Shown piece by piece: positions 17,071-26,408 of a DNA stretch of 64,000 bases. The translations under genes were made by a program, and so were the position numbers. The notes below the pieces were generated by a model, which did not search any database, was not told the origin of the DNA, and saw only the letters and a program-made list of their open reading frames with translations. How positions within the stretch are numbered: position 1 is the first letter of the stretch; each line of letters opens with the position of its first letter. Source of the stretch: Jeotgalibaca sp052266715 (lineage in GTDB: Bacteria > Bacillota > Bacilli > Lactobacillales > Aerococcaceae); the NCBI GenBank assembly GCA_052266715.1, contig JBQPRB010000006.1, one strand, 5' to 3'.

Positions 17071-17128
17071 CGTTTAGAATACAGATATTCGTATACAGGA
17101 AGGAGGGTGAGACAAAAGTCTCACCCTC
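17050..17128 (+). repeat. Composite intergenic repeat, copy 1
   Basis: Bases 17050-17113 recur as an exact 64-base reverse complement at 20091-20154. The block ends with the small hairpin GGGTGAGAC-AAAA-GTCTCACCC, which also occurs in the second copy. It lies between pbuX and the SRPBCC gene. Confidence 0.8.
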
Positions 17129-17209
17129 TTTTTGTCGCATACTTTTAAAAGGAAGTTTCCTTCCATATATGGTATTCTTTTCCTACGAAAGCTGAAAGAA
17201 GGAATAGTC

Positions 17210-17686
17210 ATGTTATATAGATTTGAAAATGGTAAAGAAGCACAATTAATAATTGATACTGAAATTAACGTAGCAAAATCCAACGTTTGGCAATTACTGG
17301 CTACTACAGAAGGTCTTATCCAGTGGTTTCCAGAAATGCAGGCGGAAAATTTACCAGAGGATGGGAAACTATCCTTTGTACAAGGCGATTTTTACGAAGA
17401 AATGCCGCTTCTGGAGTATGTAGAAGAAGCCATTCTCAGTTATGAATGGGCTACAGGACGGGTAAGTTTTAATCTCAAGGAAGTAGACCCGGACAAAACA
17501 ATCGTTCATTTCCAAGAATTTCTTCCTTATAATTTTGAAAACTTGGCGCAAGATTTGGCCGGATGGACCATGAAAATGGAACGCTTAAAGGCTGTCTCAG
17601 AAGCTGAAACCTATGATTTTAATCAGGAATTGTTCGCAGAACGCAAAAAAGAATTTGAGGCATTATTGAGCAAGCGTATGAATTAA
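17210..17686 (+). CDS. SRPBCC (AHSA1/START-like) domain protein
   Basis: A 158-residue protein with a single helix-grip fold. The N-terminal strand LIIDTEINVAKSNVWQLLATTEGLIQWFPE is the typical AHSA1/SRPBCC beginning, with the following alternating strands (LSYEWATGRVSFNL, TIVHFQEFLP) and a long C-terminal helix (LAGWTMKMERLKAV). Such proteins bind small hydrophobic ligands or act as co-chaperones; no ligand is evident. I chose ATG 17210, preceded by GAAAGAAGGA, and not the earlier in-frame ATG inside the repeat. Its 3' end overlaps that of the convergent yaiI gene by 24 bases. Confidence 0.8.
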   Translation: MLYRFENGKEAQLIIDTEINVAKSNVWQLLATTEGLIQWFPEMQAENLPEDGKLSFVQGDFYEEMPLLEYVEEAILSYEWATGRVSFNLKEVDPDKTIVHFQEFLPYNFENLAQDLAGWTMKMERLKAVSEAETYDFNQELFAERKKEFEALLSKRMN

Positions 17687-18112
17687 TAGTGACCTGAATT
17701 TTTGTGCGTCTTCCTGAGTAAAAGGTTTTGGGCCTTTTGTACGCTTCCCGCTTTTTCGTATTTGTGCACTTAAATAGCGAGATTCCAGTAAACCAACAAT
17801 ATTATTTTTATCGAATTGGAACCCTTTATGATGAAGGACGATAGCTTTTTTACCTAATGCTAAGGAAGCCAGTCCGTAATCCTGGGTAATTAAGATATCA
17901 TCTTTATTAAGAAGCTGCATGATTCGATAATCTGCAGCTTCTTTTGCAGAATCGACGTAAACTGTTTCAACGTGTGAAGGATTCACTTTATTGGAAAAGT
18001 GGGCATAACTCGCTACCAGAACAACAATCAAATCGCGTTTTCCAGCTTCTTCTATAACGATATCTTTCACTGGACTTGCGTCACTATCGATAACAATTTT
18101 AATAATAATCAT
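17663..18112 (-). CDS. yaiI: YaiI/YqxD family protein (UPF0178)
   Basis: A 149-residue conserved protein of the DUF188/UPF0178 family, which has a PIN-like fold and no proven activity. The family opening VIDSDASPVKDIV, the block VYVDSAKEAADYRIMQLLNKDDILITQDYGLASLAL, and the C-terminal SGKRTKGPKPFTQEDAQKF are clear. The start is uncertain: ATG 18112 lies only two bases after AAAGG, and the conserved part begins just behind it. The gene runs against the SRPBCC gene and their coding ends overlap. Confidence 0.85.
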   Translation of the reverse strand: MIIIKIVIDSDASPVKDIVIEEAGKRDLIVVLVASYAHFSNKVNPSHVETVYVDSAKEAADYRIMQLLNKDDILITQDYGLASLALGKKAIVLHHKGFQFDKNNIVGLLESRYLSAQIRKSGKRTKGPKPFTQEDAQKFRSLLIHTLAQ

Positions 18113-18257
18113 TCCTTTCGTATCCATTATTTTAACATGGATAACAAAATCTAAAATAGCAAACATTGAAAATTGTATAAATATCGGTAAAGTTGCTTGT
18201 TTTATACTCCAAAACACTTTAACATGATAATAAATACTTATAGAAAGAGGAAAATGT

Positions 18258-19424
18258 ATGAATATAGGTATAGATAAAATAGGATTTTATGCACCCCCTT
18301 ATTATGTAGACATGGTTGAATTAGCAAATGAGCGTGGTGATGATCCAGGCAAATACACAGTTGGAATCGGTCAGGAACAGATGGCTGTTACACCTCTGAG
18401 CCAAGATATCGTATCGATGGCAGTGAATGCAGCATTACAAGTTATCGATGATACGGATCGGAATAAAATTGATTTGGTTATTGTTGGAACAGAGAGTGGC
18501 TTTGATGCGTCTAAATCAGCGGCTGTTTATGTGCACGAATTATTGGGAATTCAACCACATGCCCGTTCTTTTGAAATCAAGCAAGCCTGCTACGGCGCAA
18601 CTGCTGGACTACAGATGGCAAAAGATTATGTAACACTTCACCCAGATCGTGCAGCCCTGGTCATTGGCTCTGATGTTGCGCGCTATGGTTTGGCGACTGG
18701 TGGAGAAGTTACCCAAGGTGGTGGGGCTATTGCAATGTTTATCACTGCAAACCCACGTATTTTAACATTGGAAGCTGATGCTACTTTCTATTCCCGCGAT
18801 ATTATGGATTTCTGGCGTCCGAGTTATTCAGAATATGCAATGGTGGATGGACAGTATTCAAATGAACAATACGTTGCCTTCTTCGCTGAAGTCTGGAAAG
18901 CTTATAAAGAGAAAACCGGTCGTACGCTATCGGAATTTGAAGCACTGTGTTTTCACTTGCCTTATACAAAGATGGGTAAAAAAGCATTGAGCCAGGTATT
19001 AACAGAAACTGATTATGAAAAGCAACAAGCGTTAATGAATCACTATCAAGCAAGTACAGTGCTAAACCGCAACGTCGGAAATATTTATACAGGTTCCTTG
19101 TACCTAAGCTTACTTTCGCTTTTGACAGCAAGTGAAGCATTAGAAGCTGGGGATCGGATTGGTTTGTTTAGTTATGGTTCAGGTGCGGTTGGGGAATTTT
19201 TTAGTGGTACTTTAGTAGATGGTTATCTAAAAAATTTACCAACAACTAAAATCAAAGAATTATTTGCAAACCGCAAACAAATATCAGTATCCCAATACGA
19301 GGATATTTTTTCTAAAGTGCTACCGCAAGACGGCAGTGAATTAACAATACCAGCTGAAGAAGATGCTTCACCAGTTCGTTTAGTAGCTGTGAAAGAGCAT
19401 AAACGTTTTTACGGTATTGGCTAA
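18258..19424 (+). CDS. mvaS: Hydroxymethylglutaryl-CoA synthase
   Basis: A 388-residue thiolase-fold enzyme that condenses acetyl-CoA with acetoacetyl-CoA to HMG-CoA, the second step of the mevalonate pathway to isoprenoids. The opening IGIDKIGFYAPPYYVDM is typical of bacterial MvaS. The catalytic Cys is in FEIKQACYGATAGL (about residue 111), with the Glu in the LVIVGTESG block and the His in CFHLPYTKMGKKAL (about 233). AAAGAGGAAAATGT precedes the ATG. The HMG-CoA reductase gene lies 2 kb away on the other strand, with an unrelated reductase in between. Confidence 0.95.
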   Translation: MNIGIDKIGFYAPPYYVDMVELANERGDDPGKYTVGIGQEQMAVTPLSQDIVSMAVNAALQVIDDTDRNKIDLVIVGTESGFDASKSAAVYVHELLGIQPHARSFEIKQACYGATAGLQMAKDYVTLHPDRAALVIGSDVARYGLATGGEVTQGGGAIAMFITANPRILTLEADATFYSRDIMDFWRPSYSEYAMVDGQYSNEQYVAFFAEVWKAYKEKTGRTLSEFEALCFHLPYTKMGKKALSQVLTETDYEKQQALMNHYQASTVLNRNVGNIYTGSLYLSLLSLLTASEALEAGDRIGLFSYGSGAVGEFFSGTLVDGYLKNLPTTKIKELFANRKQISVSQYEDIFSKVLPQDGSELTIPAEEDASPVRLVAVKEHKRFYGIG

Positions 19425-19514
19425 TCGCAAATCATCATGCTTGTTATTTCTAATTCGAAATGTTAATGTTATAGATGTAAGGCAATATTACGACATTAGA
19501 AAGGGAGTTTTTTG

Positions 19515-20060
19515 ATGACTAAATATGGTGTAGTAGTTGGATCAATTCGTGAAAATTCTTTCTCAAAAACATTAGCAAATGGTATTGTGGCAGGACTACC
19601 TGAGGATGCAGAGGTAACGTATCTCGAAATTGATAATTTACCACTTTATAATCAAGATTATGATGCTGATTCTCCAGAAGTCTATACGAAATTCCGTGAA
19701 TCAGTGGCTGCACAAGATGCAATCATTTTTGCAACTCCAGAACATAATCGTAGTATTCCCGCAGCCTTGAAAAACGCCCTGGATGTTGCATCTCGTCCGT
19801 GGGGACAAAATGTATGGGCTGGCAAACCAGCTTTGGTTGCTTCGCAATCAATATCCGGTCTAGCAGCATCTTTGGCAAACCATGCGTTACGCCAAGCATT
19901 GACTTTCCTGGATATGCCAACACTTCAACAACCAGAAGTTTATATAGGTAATGCTGGCGAATTGTTAGGGGAAAGCGGTGAAGTTGCTAACGAAGACACA
20001 GCTGCATTCTTGAAAGAAGTTGCAGAAACGTTCGCTGAATTTGCAAAAAAATTCCAATAA
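19515..20060 (+). CDS. NADPH-dependent FMN reductase (flavodoxin-like)
   Basis: A 181-residue member of the FMN_red family. The N-terminal GSIRENSFSKTLAN is the flavin phosphate-binding loop, and FATPEHNRSIPAALKNALD (about residues 73-91) is the diagnostic PEYN-type block, here PEHN. Such proteins reduce quinones, azo compounds, chromate or free flavin with NAD(P)H; the natural substrate is not clear. ATG 19515 is used with AAGGGAG upstream. The gene stands between mvaS and a repeat element and is probably its own unit or co-transcribed with mvaS. Confidence 0.87.
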   Translation: MTKYGVVVGSIRENSFSKTLANGIVAGLPEDAEVTYLEIDNLPLYNQDYDADSPEVYTKFRESVAAQDAIIFATPEHNRSIPAALKNALDVASRPWGQNVWAGKPALVASQSISGLAASLANHALRQALTFLDMPTLQQPEVYIGNAGELLGESGEVANEDTAAFLKEVAETFAEFAKKFQ

Positions 20061-20072
20061 ACTAATTAAAAG

Positions 20073-20172
20073 AAGGAGGGTGAGACAAAAGTCTCACCCT
20101 CCTTCCTGTATACGAATATCTGTATTCTAAACGTGCGACAAAAGGCAGCCCCGAACCACTTTTTGTCACACT
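20073..20172 (-). repeat. Composite intergenic repeat, copy 2 (inverted relative to copy 1)
   Basis: It begins with the hairpin GGGTGAGAC-AAAA-GTCTCACCC and continues with a 64-base exact reverse complement of 17050-17113. It then diverges and ends with a TTTTTGTCACACTCCC tail that is a shortened form of the outer arm in copy 1. It may serve as the terminator between the FMN reductase gene and mvaA. Confidence 0.8.
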
Positions 20173-20184
20173 CCCTTTCTTTTG

Positions 20185-21495
20185 TTAAAGGGTTCGACTG
20201 TTCCGGTGTTTTTCCAGAATCTCTTGTGCGGTTGCCAAATTCATATTTTTTACTTGTTTCAATTGTTCAGAGACAATGGCGATTTCTTCGCCGATCGCCC
20301 CAGCGCTGATTGCAAGCGAACGGGAATGGAGCCCCATATGTCCGCGTTGAATGCCTTCAGTGACTAGTGCCCGCATGGCAGAAAAGTTTTGTGCCAAACC
20401 AGCTGAGACAATGATCGATTCCAGTGTTTCTGCATCCGGATGTCCCATTAATTCGTGCGCCATTTTTGCTCCTGGGTGGAATGAAATGGATCCTCCGACC
20501 GTTCCTATTGGCAGAGGTAGGGTAAGCTCACCCACTAAATCGCCATTATCACCTTTTGTCCACTTGGATAAACTACGATACTGGCCACTTCGAGCAGCAT
20601 AAGCATGCGCACCCGCTTCAATGGCACGCCAATCATTCCCCGTCGCCAACACCACAGCGTCGATTCCGTTCATAATCCCTTTATTGTGTGTCACTGCCCG
20701 ATAAGGGTCGACTGTTGCCGCTTGAGAAGCCAATATGATGCGATCTCGAACTTCTTCGCCACTCCAGTTTCCCTTTGCCAATGCATCAGCAGGAATGCGG
20801 CAAGTCGCGGTTGCCAAGCATTCAGTCGCATAATTGGAAAGGATTCCCATTAAGGCCTTCCCACCCGATAATTCTTCAACCAAAGGAATGCTGGCTTCCA
20901 TCATCGTGTTAATAATATTGGCACCCATCGCCTCCAATGTTTCAATATAAAGATGTAGGATTAAGAATTCAGGGGAGCCTGATGCTACGTCCGCTTCAAT
21001 ATGTCTCACGCCAATCGCATCCGCGCCGCCCCCACGTTTGACAATGGAAGGGTGGGCTTGGTTAGCGGTCTGAATAATTTCGATTTCCTCGTCTTCCAAC
21101 ACCGCAATCGCTTTTCGACAATCAGGAATTTCCGTTAAGATAACTTGCCCGATCATCGTTCGGGGAGTAACTGCTGTTTGAAAGCCCCCATGAGCAGCAA
21201 ATAGCTTCGCCGCAGAGCTTGCCGCTGCTAAAACAGAAGGCTCTTCGACGGCCATGGGAACAACGTATGCAACATCATCAACTAAAAAATTTAATGCAAG
21301 TCCAAAAGGTAGTTGGTATGTTGCAAGTTGGTTTTCGATCATGCTGTCGGCGATTTCCGGAGCTAAAGCCAAATCATCATTGAAAGCAGCCGCTTTTTCT
21401 TCGTCCAGGAACCCTGATTGAATTAAAGCTTCCAAGCGTCCCGTTTTATTTTTTTGATAAAATTTTTCTAGGTAACGGATATCTTTTTCTCTCAT
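20185..21495 (-). CDS. mvaA: Hydroxymethylglutaryl-CoA reductase (class II)
   Basis: A 436-residue class II HMG-CoA reductase making mevalonate from HMG-CoA. The ENQLATYQLPFGLALNFLVDD region near residues 55-75 is typical for bacterial enzymes, as is a long alanine-rich catalytic core with LHLYIETLEAMGANIINTMMEA, the NKGIMNGIDAVVLATGNDWRAIEAGAHAYA block (catalytic Lys and Asp), and the C-terminal HMGLHSRSLAISAGA with the catalytic His. Three successive ATG codons are possible; the third (21495) has the best spacing from AGGAG. It is not fused to an acetyl-CoA acetyltransferase as in enterococcal MvaE. Confidence 0.93.
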   Translation of the reverse strand: MREKDIRYLEKFYQKNKTGRLEALIQSGFLDEEKAAAFNDDLALAPEIADSMIENQLATYQLPFGLALNFLVDDVAYVVPMAVEEPSVLAAASSAAKLFAAHGGFQTAVTPRTMIGQVILTEIPDCRKAIAVLEDEEIEIIQTANQAHPSIVKRGGGADAIGVRHIEADVASGSPEFLILHLYIETLEAMGANIINTMMEASIPLVEELSGGKALMGILSNYATECLATATCRIPADALAKGNWSGEEVRDRIILASQAATVDPYRAVTHNKGIMNGIDAVVLATGNDWRAIEAGAHAYAARSGQYRSLSKWTKGDNGDLVGELTLPLPIGTVGGSISFHPGAKMAHELMGHPDAETLESIIVSAGLAQNFSAMRALVTEGIQRGHMGLHSRSLAISAGAIGEEIAIVSEQLKQVKNMNLATAQEILEKHRNSRTL

Positions 21496-21592
21496 CATCA
21501 TTCTCCTCAGTTATAAGTCACTATCATCATACCAGAATTTATATATGCAATAAACAAACAAAAAGCCAGCCGCAAGGACTGGCTTAAATCTA

Positions 21593-22987
21593 TTATAGAC
21601 TTTCTCTTTCCACTGTCGCTTCGGGATTCATTAAGATAGAGCTATCGTAATCTCCGATTACATTGGACGATACAATACCCGCAACCATAGAATCGTTCAC
21701 ATTTATCATTGTCCGCATCATATCGATAATAGGTTCAACCGAAATAACCAAACCTACAATCGCAATCGGTAAGTTTAGTGTACTCAAGACAATAAGGGCA
21801 GCGAACGTTGCACCACCACCGACACCCGCTACACCGAAAGAACTGATTGTGACTACAAGCATTAAAATTAGAATAAAACCGATACTTGTCACATCAATGC
21901 CTACTGTCGGAGCTACGATGGTTGCTAACATAGCGGGGTAAACACCCGCACAGCCATTTTGACCAATTGAAACGCCAAAACTAGCCGAGAAGTTTGCTGA
22001 AGCATCATCGACGCCCATGGCTTCCGTTTGCGTTTTAATATTAAGGGGTAATGCCCCCGCGCTGGATCGTGCCGTAAAAGCAAAACTCAAAACTGGAAAG
22101 GCCTTTTTGAAATAAGCTATCGGACTCACTTTTTGACTTATCAAAATAGCGGAATGAACAAGCAGAACCACAATGAGGGCGGCATAAGAAGCAAGGACAA
22201 AAATACCCAAATTGATAATCGCCTGGAAACTCGAGGTCGCCATCATCCGTGTAGTTAACGCCAGGATACCAAAGGGAGTTAGTCGCAACACCAATGTTAC
22301 AATACGCATAACGATAGCGTGTAAAGCGTCCAAACCTTTTCTAAAAGTAGCGGCATGTTCAGGTTCTTTACGTTTAATCCCCATATACGCTAAACCTGTA
22401 AACGAGGAAATAATCACCACGGCTATCGTGGATGTGTCTCGTAAGCCAGCGAAATCTTCAAAAATATTGGTTGGAATAAACGATAGAATTTGTCCTGGAA
22501 TGGTTAATCCTTCCACTTGTGTTTGGCGTTCAGCCAAAGCCTCGATCCTAGCAGCTTCTGCCGCCCCTTGAGTAAATTGCGCACCGTCCAGATTAAAAAT
22601 CAGGACAAAAGCCCAACCGATGAATGCGGCAACAGCTGTCGTAGCCAGTAAAGTAAACAATACCGAGCCACTGATTTTACCGAGATTTTTTGTTTGTTCA
22701 ATTTTAGTAAAGGCACCGACAATTGATACAAAAATCAACGGCATTATTAACATCCGTAATAAACTTACGTAGCCTGAACCAACGATATTGATCCAATCAA
22801 TGAAAGTGGTTGTCGTTTGGCTGTCGGAACCGAAACTAAGCTGCACGATCGTTCCAAAAACAAGACCTATAATCAAGGCAGTAAAAACACGGGTCGTGAA
22901 TTTTACATGCTTAGCAGCCATGCGATAAAGAATGAATAGTAGAACAGAAAAAATAAGCAACAAGGCCAACAAAATAAAAATATCCAT
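21593..22987 (-). CDS. tcyP: L-cystine symporter TcyP-like (dicarboxylate/amino acid:cation symporter)
   Basis: A 464-residue transporter of the DAACS family in the cytoplasmic membrane. The segment LRMLIMPLIFVSIVGAF, the serine-rich reentrant loop FTARSSAGALPLNIKTQTEAMGV (about residues 314-336) and the FGVAGVGGGATFAALIVLSTLNLP block with the SVEPIIDMMRTMINV helix match TcyP/YhcL cystine symporters more closely than glutamate ones. The start at 22987 fits AAGGAGGAATTG; an in-frame ATG 30 bases upstream does not. Cystine is the most likely substrate, by family. It fits with thrC upstream only loosely. Confidence 0.87.
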   Translation of the reverse strand: MDIFILLALLLIFSVLLFILYRMAAKHVKFTTRVFTALIIGLVFGTIVQLSFGSDSQTTTTFIDWINIVGSGYVSLLRMLIMPLIFVSIVGAFTKIEQTKNLGKISGSVLFTLLATTAVAAFIGWAFVLIFNLDGAQFTQGAAEAARIEALAERQTQVEGLTIPGQILSFIPTNIFEDFAGLRDTSTIAVVIISSFTGLAYMGIKRKEPEHAATFRKGLDALHAIVMRIVTLVLRLTPFGILALTTRMMATSSFQAIINLGIFVLASYAALIVVLLVHSAILISQKVSPIAYFKKAFPVLSFAFTARSSAGALPLNIKTQTEAMGVDDASANFSASFGVSIGQNGCAGVYPAMLATIVAPTVGIDVTSIGFILILMLVVTISSFGVAGVGGGATFAALIVLSTLNLPIAIVGLVISVEPIIDMMRTMINVNDSMVAGIVSSNVIGDYDSSILMNPEATVERESL

Positions 22988-23055
22988 ATCAATTCCTCCT
23001 TGGGTTTCTAAGCCCATTATAGAGGAATAAATATGGATATTCGAATATTCAGACT

Positions 23056-24528
23056 TTAGAGCCCGAGTTCATTAATTACCGCTTGCTTCATGGCTTGCAC
23101 TGGCACAACGGTATGATGCAGAATTTCCCCATGAAGCGCTTCTTGGATTGCAGGGGGGAATGGCTGCTTGGCACATTCATGCAATTTGTTTAATGCGGAT
23201 TCCAAGTTGGTGATGTTAAATTCTGGATCCAAAGCTTTTAGAACCGCTTCTGGGAATTTATAAGGACTGGCAGTGGATGCAATCACCATTGGTTTGTCAT
23301 CCTGAAACTGATCAGCTACATAAGCGGCAACTGCAGTATGTGGATCAATCGTATAACCTGATTCATCATAAACAGCCTTAATTTGTGTTTGTACATTTTC
23401 TTCAGTGGCAAAGCCCGCTTTAAAATCAGTTGCTTTACTCATCATCTCAGCAGTCACTTGATACTGTCCTTCTGTAGATAAAGAAGTCATGTATTCCTTT
23501 ATCAAACCTGCGTCCTCATTTGTAAGGTGGTATAACAACCGTTCCAAATTACTGGAAACCAATATATCCATGGAAGGGGAAGTGGTAAGAATAAAATCAC
23601 GGTTGCGATCATATGAGCCAGATTTGAAGAAATCGGTTAAGACATTATTCTCATTTGACGCCACAATCAAATTCGCAATAGGTAATCCCATCTGTTTCGC
23701 ATAGTAACCCGCTAAAATATTCCCAAAGTTACCAGTCGGGACACAAACATTCATTTCTTCCCCAACTTTAAGTTTACCGGATTTCAGCAACTGAGCATAA
23801 GCATGCACATAGTACACGATTTGTGGGACTAGGCGGCCAATGTTGATGGAATTCGCCGAAGAAAATTGCAGGTTATGATCTGCCAACTTAGAGCGAAGCC
23901 CTTGGTCAGCGAACAAGGCCTTAACCTGGCTTTGAGCATCGTCAAAGTTCCCCTCGATGGCTATAACAGAAACGTTTTCCCCTGTTTGAGTCAGCATTTG
24001 GCGTTCCTGGAACTCGCTGACACCGTTTTTAGGATAAAAAACGATAATTCTTGTCCCGGGAACATCCTCGAATCCGACCAAAGCTGCTTTTCCCGTATCA
24101 CCACTCGTGGCGGTCAATATGACTATTTCTTTGTCGTTGTTATTTTTTTTGGCAGCTATTGTCATGAATTTAGGTAGAATAGACAGTGCAACATCTTTAA
24201 AAGCAATCGTCGGCCCGTGGAAAAGTTCCAAATACTGTTTATTGCCTACTTCGACAAGCGGCGTGATAACATCCGATGCAAATTTTTCACGATAAACGGT
24301 GATGCATTCTTTTAGCTCAGATTCGGTAAAATCACTGAGGAAAGCTTTTAAAACTACTAAGGCGATTTCTTCATAAGACTTTTCAGCTAACTCGTTTAGA
24401 TTTGAAGACAGTTTAGGGATGTAAGCTGGAACATACAATCCGCCATCTGGTGCAATTCCAGTTAATATAGCTTGTGAAGCGGTAGCTGTTAGGCGTTTGT
24501 CGCGTGTACTGTGATAAGTTAATGCCAT
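23056..24528 (-). CDS. thrC: Threonine synthase
   Basis: A 490-residue PLP enzyme that turns O-phosphohomoserine into threonine. The PLP-binding lysine is in ELFHGPTIAFKDVAL (about residue 109), and the phosphate-binding region ATSGDTGKAALVG is at about 140-152. The length and the FYPKNGVSEFQERQML block belong to the longer group of threonine synthases. AAAAAGGAGTATCAATT precedes ATG 24528. No homoserine kinase or dehydrogenase genes are next to it. I see no T-box in its short leader. Confidence 0.94.
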   Translation of the reverse strand: MALTYHSTRDKRLTATASQAILTGIAPDGGLYVPAYIPKLSSNLNELAEKSYEEIALVVLKAFLSDFTESELKECITVYREKFASDVITPLVEVGNKQYLELFHGPTIAFKDVALSILPKFMTIAAKKNNNDKEIVILTATSGDTGKAALVGFEDVPGTRIIVFYPKNGVSEFQERQMLTQTGENVSVIAIEGNFDDAQSQVKALFADQGLRSKLADHNLQFSSANSINIGRLVPQIVYYVHAYAQLLKSGKLKVGEEMNVCVPTGNFGNILAGYYAKQMGLPIANLIVASNENNVLTDFFKSGSYDRNRDFILTTSPSMDILVSSNLERLLYHLTNEDAGLIKEYMTSLSTEGQYQVTAEMMSKATDFKAGFATEENVQTQIKAVYDESGYTIDPHTAVAAYVADQFQDDKPMVIASTASPYKFPEAVLKALDPEFNITNLESALNKLHECAKQPFPPAIQEALHGEILHHTVVPVQAMKQAVINELGL

Positions 24529-24612
24529 AATTGATACTCCTTTTTCAAATGAGGATTTTCTAATAAAAGTATGACACAATCATGTCTAAAACTCAATGAA
24601 TTTTGGACATAA

Positions 24613-24645
24613 TAAAAAGCCTCGAAAAATCTCGAGGCTTTTTGA
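24613..24645. terminator. Bidirectional intrinsic terminator
   Basis: AAAAAGCCTCG and CGAGGCTTTTT form a perfect hairpin. It ends rplY on the minus strand and separates it from the thrC leader. Confidence 0.85.
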
Positions 24646-24647
24646 CA

Positions 24648-25253
24648 TTATTCTTCTTTTTCACCAATTACTTCTGGTTCTGCTGCTTCAGCGTCTCCTT
24701 CAGCTGTCTCTTCTTCAACACGCGGTGCTGAAACAACCACTACTGTTTCCTCTGGTTCAGCCAATACAGTAACGTTTTTTGGAACCGATAGTTCAGATGC
24801 ATGAACTGTATCTCCAATAACCAATTCACTTACGTCCACCGTGATTTCTGATGGAATGTTGGCTGGGTCAGTTTCCACTTCAACCTCGTTCAAGGTTTGG
24901 GTTACGACACCTTCCTTAACATCATCAAGACCTTCCAGAATGATGGTAACTGGGACAGTAACTTTTTGACCTTTTTTAAGTGCATTTAATTCCACGTTAT
25001 AAATTTCTGGTTTTAGAGCAGAGTGATCAACGTGTTTGATCAATACTTGTCTTTCCTTTCCATCTAATTCAATGTTGAAAACAGCGTTACGTCCAAGTTG
25101 GCGCAACACATCATCGAATTCCTTGCGGTCAATCAAGACAGGAGTAGTTTCCACGTCTGTTCCATAAATGATAGCAGGTACTTTATTGTCGTTTCTAGCT
25201 TGTTTAGAAGCAGACGTACCTAGTCTTTCTCTTTTTTGAGCTTTTAGTTTCAT
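24648..25253 (-). CDS. rplY: 50S ribosomal protein L25 / general stress protein Ctc
   Basis: A 201-residue protein that binds 5S rRNA in the large ribosomal subunit. The N-terminal L25 domain starts KAQKRERLGTSASKQARNDNKVPAIIYG and is followed by the long beta-barrel C-terminal TL5/Ctc domain (about residues 95-185) with IPSEITVDVSELVIGDTVHASEL. The end is highly acidic (EETAEGDAEAAEPEVIGEKEE), as in many Firmicutes. GGAGGGAAATATTT precedes the ATG. Confidence 0.95.
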   Translation of the reverse strand: MKLKAQKRERLGTSASKQARNDNKVPAIIYGTDVETTPVLIDRKEFDDVLRQLGRNAVFNIELDGKERQVLIKHVDHSALKPEIYNVELNALKKGQKVTVPVTIILEGLDDVKEGVVTQTLNEVEVETDPANIPSEITVDVSELVIGDTVHASELSVPKNVTVLAEPEETVVVVSAPRVEEETAEGDAEAAEPEVIGEKEE

Positions 25254-25448
25254 AAATATTTCCCTCCATAACGCGCTATTAATTTAATGCGCATAATATA
25301 CAAATAGTGTAACACCTATTTTAAAAAATAGCCAATGATATGCTTAAAACGCTTGCATACATAAAATGAAATTTATGGTTGTCCTTTAGGGCCTACCTTT
25401 AGTATACTCATACAGTATTAAAAATAAAATTCAAAGGAGTTGATAGGA

Positions 25449-26363
25449 ATGTGGTGGTTCATTCCCGCTATAGTTGCCACTGTTGCATGGGGGACAGCTG
25501 ATTTATTTTATAAGAAAGGTGCCGATCCAGCTGATAAATACAGTTACCTAAAAACGGTTATCATGGTCGGTCTAGTTATGGGACTGCATGCCGTCTATGT
25601 ACTCCTGGTTGAGGGTATTCAATACGATCCAAGTTATTTAATTAAATACTTACCGGTCTCATTCTTTTATATTGTTTCCATGGCAGTTGGTTATGCCGGA
25701 TTGCGCTTTTTGGAATTATCCATTTCATCACCTGTGCAAAATTCGTCTGGTGCCATTGCCGGATTGTTGACGTTTATTTTCCTTGGACAAACAATGACGT
25801 CGATTCAATTCTGGGCAGTAGCCTTGATCACGGTAGGCGTTATTTTGTTGGGTGTTTTCGAACATCAATTAGCTGAAAAAGAGCGATTGGAAAATAAAGA
25901 AGTGGTCGATCGTAAATATAAATATGGTGCTTTGGCATTAATATTCCCGCTATTATATGCACTTTTGGATTCACTAGGAACTTTCGCCGACGCTTGGTTC
26001 TTTGATTTTTATGCACCAGTGGATGACGGTACATTGGAAATGCAAGCCAACTTGTCATATGAATTTACATGGCTATTGGTTGCTGTTATTGCTTTTGTAT
26101 ATGTCGTGATGATCAAGAAACAGTCATTTAAATTCAAGGATCAAAAAGATCGTGGTTTGGCGGCTGTTTTCGAAACACTCGGTCAATTCTTCTATGTGTA
26201 TGCCATTAGCTCAAATGCAGTGGTTGTAGCACCCATGATTTCTGCGTATTCTGTGGTCTCAGTAATATTGTCCCGCATTTTCTTGAAAGAAAAATTAACA
26301 ACCAAGCAATACCTGGCTATTACGGCAATTATCATTGGAATTATCTTTTTAAGTATTGAATAA
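25449..26363 (+). CDS. DMT (EamA)-family transporter
   Basis: A 304-residue membrane protein with ten segments arranged as two EamA repeats. The first repeat has GTADLFYKKGADPADKYSY in the first loop and ends with LLTFIFLGQTMTSIQFWAVALITVGVILLGVFE. The second ends with ISAYSVVSVILSRIFLKEKLTTKQYLAITAIIIGIIFLSIE. The substrate of such exporters or importers cannot be told from sequence. ATG 25449 is nine bases behind AAAGGAG. A terminator follows the stop codon. The gene is monocistronic. Confidence 0.85.
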   Translation: MWWFIPAIVATVAWGTADLFYKKGADPADKYSYLKTVIMVGLVMGLHAVYVLLVEGIQYDPSYLIKYLPVSFFYIVSMAVGYAGLRFLELSISSPVQNSSGAIAGLLTFIFLGQTMTSIQFWAVALITVGVILLGVFEHQLAEKERLENKEVVDRKYKYGALALIFPLLYALLDSLGTFADAWFFDFYAPVDDGTLEMQANLSYEFTWLLVAVIAFVYVVMIKKQSFKFKDQKDRGLAAVFETLGQFFYVYAISSNAVVVAPMISAYSVVSVILSRIFLKEKLTTKQYLAITAIIIGIIFLSIE

Positions 26364-26365
26364 TA

Positions 26366-26408
26366 AAAATAGAGAGTAGCGCCATTTCAGACGCTGCTCT
26401 CTATTTTT
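26366..26408. terminator. Bidirectional intrinsic terminator
   Basis: AAAATAGAGAGTAGCG pairs with CGCTGCTCTCTATTTT with T and A runs outside. It lies between the converging DMT transporter and aromatic acid exporter-like genes. Confidence 0.8.
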
